A stretch of 10,933 bases of DNA. Source: Ignavibacteriales bacterium. Its GTDB lineage: Bacteria; Bacteroidota; Ignavibacteria; Ignavibacteriales; Melioribacteraceae. This document shows positions 7,110-10,933 of the stretch, piece by piece. The translations under genes were made by a program, and so were the position numbers. Within the stretch, counting starts at the first letter, position 1. Every line of letters begins with the position of its first letter. The stretch spans positions 1 through 10,933 of the forward strand of contig JAFGID010000245.1 in the NCBI GenBank assembly GCA_016929735.1. The letters run 5' to 3'. The notes beneath the pieces are model-generated. The model saw only the letters and a program-made list of their open reading frames with translations, was not told where the DNA came from and did not search any database.

Positions 7110-8537
7110 ATGTCAGATACTGGCTTTCAACAGCAGACAAAAGTCCTCGAAAAGAATATTCGCAGGAAAGGGTATTTCACACTCGCTGATGCTTCCGCTA
7201 TAACTGGTATTTCTATGCAAGAATCGCGTAAAGCGCTTGACGAGTTAATGACCAAGTATGTTTGTCGTTTGCAAGTAACTGAGCAGGGCGATTTAATCTA
7301 TGATTTTGGTAAAAGTCCGCTAAGACGTGGAGAAAAAACTTTCAAAGAAAAGTGGCAGGACTTTACTGCTTGGTTATGGAAAGCTTTTAAGTTCCTTTTT
7401 AAGATCTGGATAACATTAATGCTGGTTGTATATTTTATTATTTTTGTTGTTATTATGATCGCATTAGTATTTGCTTCCTCTCAAGGTTCAAAATCTAAAA
7501 AAGGACCTAATCTGAATTTTATCGGTGCAATTTTCCGGGGATTTTTTATATGGAATACTTTCACACCAAATACGCGCTACGTTACAGATAGATATGGATA
7601 TTCTTATCGTGAATTTGAACCATTGAAGTCTCATATGTCTGATCCTTCAAAAAATAAAAAAAGATTTGTATCTTCAATTTATGATTTCGTATTTGGACCG
7701 CCCCGTGTGGAGAATCAAATGACAGAAAATTATAAAGAAGTGGCTGCGTATTTAAGACAAAATAATGGAATTATTACTCTGTCCGAATTAAAAGCATTGG
7801 CTGGCTGGACGAATGAAGAAGCAGAAAAGTTTATGGCTGATTGTATTATTAGATTTAATGGCACAGCTCAGATTAGTAACGATGGTGTGTTGTATGCAGA
7901 GTTTCCTGAAATTACACGCAGCATTAATAAGGAAGATGACGGAAAAATAATTTACTATTGGAATGAATATGAACCTGAATATAAAGTCACAGGTAATACT
8001 ACTTCGAGAAATTTAGGTATAATATTTATGAACATATTCAATCTTGCTTGGTCCGCTTTTTTTGCATTTGGAGACCTATCTGAATTAAGTTATGAAACAG
8101 GATTTGATTTTGGGACGGGTGCTGCTATTGGTTTGGGCTGGGTTCCACTAATTTATTCACTCCTTTTCTTCTTAGTACCAATTTTGCGTTACTTTAAAAT
8201 TTTACCGCTCAAAAAGAAAAGAATGATTAATAACATTCGTAAAAGGATTATTAGAGTAATTTATGACACTAAAGGAAAACCAACTTCAGCTGATACAATA
8301 ATGCAAGGAGCAAATCAAACTGGGCAGGGCGAAGCACCTTTGTCACAAGGCTCTGTAACAAAAGTAATGAACGAATTAATTCAGGACTGGTCAGGTGAGA
8401 TGGAAGTAAACCCTGAAGGAAAAATAATATATAAATTTCCAAGATTGGAAGATGAATTGAAAGAAGTTGTTACTTTAAGGCAACAACAAACAGGAAAGGA
8501 TAAAATAGGTGATGTAATTCTTGACACGGATACTTAA
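7110..8537 (+). CDS. Integral membrane protein with three winged-helix-like domains
   Basis: A 475-residue protein that I do not recognise as a named family. Three soluble modules look like copies of one winged-helix-type domain: 10-67, 205-266 and 375-444. Each has helices followed by a closing hairpin with a shared ending: LQVTEQGDLIYDFG, AQISNDGVLYAEFP, MEVNPEGKIIYKFP. Hydrophobic blocks lie between them: one long or paired membrane segment (about 93-123), a weaker one (about 135-150), then two clear ones (about 300-320 and 338-362). Other landmarks are a Tyr-rich linker (RYVTDRYGYSYREFEP) and FVFGPPRV (193-200) just before domain 2. AAGGGA (7099-7104) precedes the ATG. Domains 1 and 3 are probably cytosolic, but topology is inferred. 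It could sense membrane state and bind DNA or protein partners; winged helices often mediate protein contacts, so DNA binding is not established. Confidence 0.85.
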   Translation: MSDTGFQQQTKVLEKNIRRKGYFTLADASAITGISMQESRKALDELMTKYVCRLQVTEQGDLIYDFGKSPLRRGEKTFKEKWQDFTAWLWKAFKFLFKIWITLMLVVYFIIFVVIMIALVFASSQGSKSKKGPNLNFIGAIFRGFFIWNTFTPNTRYVTDRYGYSYREFEPLKSHMSDPSKNKKRFVSSIYDFVFGPPRVENQMTENYKEVAAYLRQNNGIITLSELKALAGWTNEEAEKFMADCIIRFNGTAQISNDGVLYAEFPEITRSINKEDDGKIIYYWNEYEPEYKVTGNTTSRNLGIIFMNIFNLAWSAFFAFGDLSELSYETGFDFGTGAAIGLGWVPLIYSLLFFLVPILRYFKILPLKKKRMINNIRKRIIRVIYDTKGKPTSADTIMQGANQTGQGEAPLSQGSVTKVMNELIQDWSGEMEVNPEGKIIYKFPRLEDELKEVVTLRQQQTGKDKIGDVILDTDT

Positions 8538-8579
8538 ATTTTAATTAAATCAGAAAATTCTATTTTTGTTGGAGGTTAA

Positions 8580-9383
8580 ATGATATTTCTAATAATAGGT
8601 GGTGTCTTAATATTAATTGGAATTGTATTAACATTTGTTAGGAAAAAAACAATATCCAAATCTGTCGATATAAAGTATTACCAGACTGTAAAAGTTGATG
8701 AGGTTATTAAAAATGCAAAACAGATTTCTGATGAACTCGGTTCTGGTAGCTATTCCGAAATGGTTGAGTTAAAAGGACAAGCAATTTGCGCTAATCCTCT
8801 AAAAGGTGAATTCAGCGGTAAAGATTGTGTCTATTACAAGTCCGAGGTTTATCGAGAATATGAAGTATTGGTTGAAAAAAGAGATTCACAGGGTAAATTG
8901 ACCCGAAATTGGGAAAGAAAAAATGAAAAAGTCGGAGGAACTGAAAAGAGTGTCGAGTTTATGTTAAAGGATGAATCAGGTGAAATCCCAATAAGCATAG
9001 AGGGTGCGAATAAAATTAGTCAAAAGGTTGTTGACAAATTTGAACCTGCAGCTTCTGCAGGTGGAGGTTTATCTTTCAGTTTTGGTAGCTTTACTTTCTC
9101 AAATTCGAGTTCTAACAGAACGATTGGATATAAAAAAGTTGAATATTGCATACCGAACAATTCCTATTTATACATTCTTGGTGAAGCAAATGACCGAGAC
9201 AGTAAAATGAAGATTTCAAAGCCTTTGGATAAGAAAAACCAATTCATTGTATCAACTAAATCTGAAGAAGAATTAATTTCTCAATTTGAAAAGAGTGCAA
9301 AAATTTTGTTAATTATTTCCTATATACTTGTGGTCCTTGGCGGACTCTCAATTATATATGGAATTTATCAATCAATAAAATAA
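8580..9383 (+). CDS. GIDE-domain membrane protein without a RING domain
   Basis: A 267-residue protein with membrane segments at both ends (2-20 and 241-264) and a soluble domain between. The central domain resembles the GIDE domain of the MULAN/MUL1 family: VELKGQAICANPLKGEFSGKDCVYYKSEV (62-90), REYEVLVEK, a Trp-containing strand (W111), DESGEIPISIEGA (131-143), then KKVEYCIPNNSYLYILGEA (185-203). A Gly/Ser/Phe-rich loop (about 159-180) interrupts the domain and looks disordered. Eukaryotic relatives are E3 ligases because of a C-terminal RING; there is none here, so a ubiquitin-ligase label would be wrong. GGAGG (8571-8575) is 4 bases before the ATG, 42 bases after the preceding gene, and the next ribosome binding site begins at this gene's stop. 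Biochemical function is unknown. Confidence 0.8.
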   Translation: MIFLIIGGVLILIGIVLTFVRKKTISKSVDIKYYQTVKVDEVIKNAKQISDELGSGSYSEMVELKGQAICANPLKGEFSGKDCVYYKSEVYREYEVLVEKRDSQGKLTRNWERKNEKVGGTEKSVEFMLKDESGEIPISIEGANKISQKVVDKFEPAASAGGGLSFSFGSFTFSNSSSNRTIGYKKVEYCIPNNSYLYILGEANDRDSKMKISKPLDKKNQFIVSTKSEEELISQFEKSAKILLIISYILVVLGGLSIIYGIYQSIK

Positions 9384-9393
9384 GGAGGATAAT

Positions 9394-9768
9394 ATGTCTA
9401 TCCAAGAAAAATACCTGCCAGTATTAGATTTAGCAAAGGAATTGGGTGCTAAAGTTACAAAAACAGCAGTTGAGGGAACTGCACTAAAGGTAGAAGCAAC
9501 AGTAAAAACACAATACGAAAAAAATCTTATTTGGACAAAAATTAAAGAAATTGGTGGTGCTTCTCCACAGGATATTCATGTTGATATTAAAACAGAAGTT
9601 ACCGATTACTTTCACGTTCACAAAGTTGTTGCAGGCGATACCTTAAGTGGAATTGCCAAGAAATATTTTGGTGATGCTGGTAAATATCCTGAGCTTGCTA
9701 AATTTAATAACATTAGTAATCCTGATTTGATAAAAGTCGGGCAGGAAATTAAGATACCAAACAAATGA
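9394..9768 (+). CDS. Small BON-like plus LysM protein, Kbp/YgaU-like
   Basis: A 124-residue protein with an N-terminal BON-like alpha/beta domain (about 1-68) and a C-terminal LysM domain (about 74-122: HKVVAGDTLSGIAKKYFG, then KYPELAKFNNISNPDLIKVGQEIKIP). The arrangement and the LysM sequence resemble E. coli Kbp (YgaU), a cytoplasmic potassium-binding protein. There is no signal peptide, so despite the LysM domain it probably does not bind peptidoglycan directly. AGGAGG (9383-9388), which begins at the last base of the preceding stop codon, lies 5 bases before the ATG; the gap of 10 bases to the GIDE gene implies one transcript. It ends the cluster and is followed by a strong terminator. 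Potassium binding is a family-based suggestion only. Confidence 0.87.
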   Translation: MSIQEKYLPVLDLAKELGAKVTKTAVEGTALKVEATVKTQYEKNLIWTKIKEIGGASPQDIHVDIKTEVTDYFHVHKVVAGDTLSGIAKKYFGDAGKYPELAKFNNISNPDLIKVGQEIKIPNK

Positions 9769-9778
9769 TGTGTTATTT

Positions 9779-9809
9779 AAGAGGCTGTTTAAAAACAGCC
9801 TTTTTTTTT
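9779..9809 (+). terminator. Strong Rho-independent terminator of the pspA cluster
   Basis: GGCTGTT (9783-9789) pairs with AACAGCC (9794-9800) around a TAAA loop, flanked by further A/G-T pairs, and is followed by nine T bases (9801-9809). It lies 11 bases after the BON-LysM stop and marks the end of the plus-strand run before the convergent DUF937 gene. Confidence 0.94.
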
Positions 9810-9884
9810 ATCTCGAGCAAAAGTCGATATGAATGAATTTACAATTATTTTTTAAAAAACATTATTAGCTTTTAGAAATAAATA

Positions 9885-10469
9885 TTATTTTTGAAATAAC
9901 CTTCCAACCATTCCGATAATATCATCTAAAGATGAACCGTCTTGATTAGCATCCAATAGAGTATTTACAACACCCATTACCCCGGGCTTTGTTTTCTGTG
10001 TTTCAGATTTTTGTTCACTTAGTAAAGAGGATAGTTTGTTAGTATCCAGATTTTCTTGTCGTTGCTTTTTGCCAATCATTCCTAATACAAGTGGAGCAGC
10101 AATTTGTAATATTTGTACTACTGTATTGCTCTTTAGTCCTGAACCTTTTGATAATCCCTCGGTTATCACATTTTGTTTATCACCTAAGGTATGTCTTAAA
10201 ATACCTGCACCATTAGCTGCATCTGGATTGCTGAAGAAACCTTCCAGATTATTTAATATTGAACCATCGTGGTCCTTGTTTAAAGCATTGTGCAGAGATT
10301 CTGCTCCTTCGGTTTTGGAAGAATTGTTTGCCAGAGCGGAAAGTAGTAATGGTATAGCTGCCGACAGTACTGTGGCTGTAGTATTTTTTTCAACACCAAC
10401 TTTTTCACTAATCTTGTTTACTCCATCATCGGATAGTTGCTGCAATAGTTCATTTTCTAAATTTTCCAT
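9885..10469 (-). CDS. DUF937 family protein
   Basis: A 194-residue, helix-rich protein of the DUF937 family; the biochemical function is unknown to me. It has an N-terminal helical segment ENELLQQLSDDGVNKISEKVG (about 5-25), a hydrophobic Ala/Leu-rich helix (VLSAAIPLLLSALA, 34-47), a matching one in the second half (VVQILQIAAPLVLGMIG, 117-133), and two Asp-rich turns, KDHDGSILNNL (65-75) and DANQDGSSLDDI (173-184). These look like an internal duplication. No signal peptide is seen. The second ATG (10469) is chosen because GGAGG (10475-10479) lies 5 bases upstream; the ATG at 10481 overlaps that site. It is convergent with the pspA cluster, so any link to it is weak. The 116 bases from 9769 to 9884 hold the cluster terminator and no clear one for this gene. 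Confidence 0.88.
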   Translation of the reverse strand: MENLENELLQQLSDDGVNKISEKVGVEKNTTATVLSAAIPLLLSALANNSSKTEGAESLHNALNKDHDGSILNNLEGFFSNPDAANGAGILRHTLGDKQNVITEGLSKGSGLKSNTVVQILQIAAPLVLGMIGKKQRQENLDTNKLSSLLSEQKSETQKTKPGVMGVVNTLLDANQDGSSLDDIIGMVGRLFQK

Positions 10470-10481
10470 TATGTCCTCCAT

Positions 10482-10736
10482 TAAGTTTTAATTATGAAAG
10501 TGTTATATTTTTGAAATTACATAAATAAACTAAATAATTAATTAGATGCTCAATCAATTATTTTTATATTATTAATTTACTTAATAAATTACATCAAAAA
10601 AATGAATAAGTCAAATAAAATTATTAATTTTGTGTGAAGATTATTATGCTAAACTTATTAAAAAAACCTATTGTTTCATTAAATGTAAAATCGTGAAAAT
10701 TTCTGTTTAGTGTTGAGTAATTTACTGTCAATTTAA
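10482..10736. other. AT-rich spacer with no recognisable gene
   Basis: About 255 bases of very AT-rich DNA between the DUF937 gene and the galT remnant. Only very short frames occur, such as one starting at an ATG near 10647 that stops after 16 codons. The part next to 10482 should contain the DUF937 promoter, but no motif could be placed. I see no tRNA, strong hairpin or mobile-element end. Confidence 0.55.
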
Positions 10737-10933
10737 ATTATATTAAATCAAATTTCTCACAGAAGATTAGATTTACTAACTGGTGAATGGTTATCTCCTC
10801 ATAGGTTGAACAGACCTTGGTAAGGAAATGTTGAACAGCAATCTCAAACTGAATTACCTGAATATGATAGAGACTGTTATCTTTGTCCGGGAAATTAAAG
10901 AGCAAATGGTGAACGAAATTCTGATTAAAAAAC
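10737..10933 (+). pseudogene. galT: Decayed N-terminus of galT (galactose-1-phosphate uridylyltransferase), continuing off the window
   Basis: Frame 10737 onward reads as the start of GalT, which swaps UMP between UDP-glucose and galactose-1-phosphate in the Leloir pathway. Recognisable pieces are SHRRLDLLTGEW (10755-10790), SPHRLNRPW (10794-10820), LPEYDRDCYLCPGN (10854-10895; the Cys-x2-Cys that binds zinc in many homologues) and RANGERNSD (10899-10925). Three TAA codons break the frame: at 10821 where the family has Gln (RPWQG), at 10896 after CPGN, and at 10926 where NPDY has Tyr. EW-SPHR is also about two codons shorter than usual. No ATG precedes it in frame, though an ATA at 10740 could be a mutated start. 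All losses fit single-base decay; intact genes here end in TAA, so TAA is a real stop. Confidence 0.85.

Noticed and set aside
8580..9383. E3 ubiquitin ligase label for the GIDE-domain protein
   Set aside because: No RING domain follows the second membrane segment, and no other ubiquitin-like pathway gene is in the window.
10036..10491. Plus-strand frame antisense to the DUF937 gene
   Set aside because: The minus-strand protein matches a family and has a well-placed ribosome binding site; the plus frame has neither.
10501..10620. AT-rich stretch as a replication origin or attachment site
   Set aside because: No repeated DnaA-box-like motifs, no direct repeats and no tRNA or integrase nearby; it looks like ordinary AT-rich spacer.
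10821..10928. Recoding of TAA as an amino acid in galT
   Set aside because: Intact genes in the window end in TAA, and the three TAA codons replace different residues (Gln, variable, Tyr), so mutation is the simpler explanation.

Overview
The window is AT-rich chromosomal DNA from a bacterium of the Bacteroidota-Chlorobiota-Ignavibacteriota group. The best guess is an Ignavibacteria-like lineage, inferred from gene style and not from a marker phylogeny. The gene content is that of this group: a DUF6263-type lipoprotein, a NamZ/DUF1343 protein, a MORN-plus-TonB-C protein and a DUF937 protein. Most genes have a clear GGAGG-type ribosome binding site, which argues against typical Bacteroidia and Flavobacteriia, where such sites are depleted. 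No tRNA, rRNA, CRISPR array, insertion sequence or transposase was seen.

Layout. (1) 1-1305, plus strand: the 3' part of tgt (queuine tRNA-ribosyltransferase), then yajC, whose TTG start directly abuts the tgt stop, closed by a strong hairpin terminator. (2) 1307-4969, minus strand: a compact set read as sucD, ndk, namZ and a lipoprotein gene. It combines a TCA-cycle enzyme, nucleotide metabolism, peptidoglycan salvage and an envelope lipoprotein. (3) 4970-5107: a divergent intergenic region. (4) 5108-5854, plus: a secreted MORN-repeat protein with a TonB C-terminal domain. (5) 5926-9768, plus: five closely spaced genes for PspA/IM30, a YbjN/type III-chaperone-like protein, a large membrane protein with three winged-helix-like domains, a GIDE-domain membrane protein, and a small BON-LysM protein resembling Kbp/YgaU. 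A strong terminator follows. (6) 9885-10469, minus: a DUF937 protein, convergent with the cluster. (7) 10482-10933: AT-rich spacer, then the decayed start of a galT gene with three in-frame TAA codons, running off the window.

The most interesting region is the PspA cluster. PspA is a membrane-remodelling stress protein, and here its neighbours are two uncharacterised integral membrane proteins, a chaperone-like soluble protein and a possible small-ligand-binding protein. None of the classical partners PspB, PspC or PspF is present. It reads as a candidate non-classical envelope-stress module, with the triple winged-helix protein as its least understood part. Functional coupling is inferred from gene order only.
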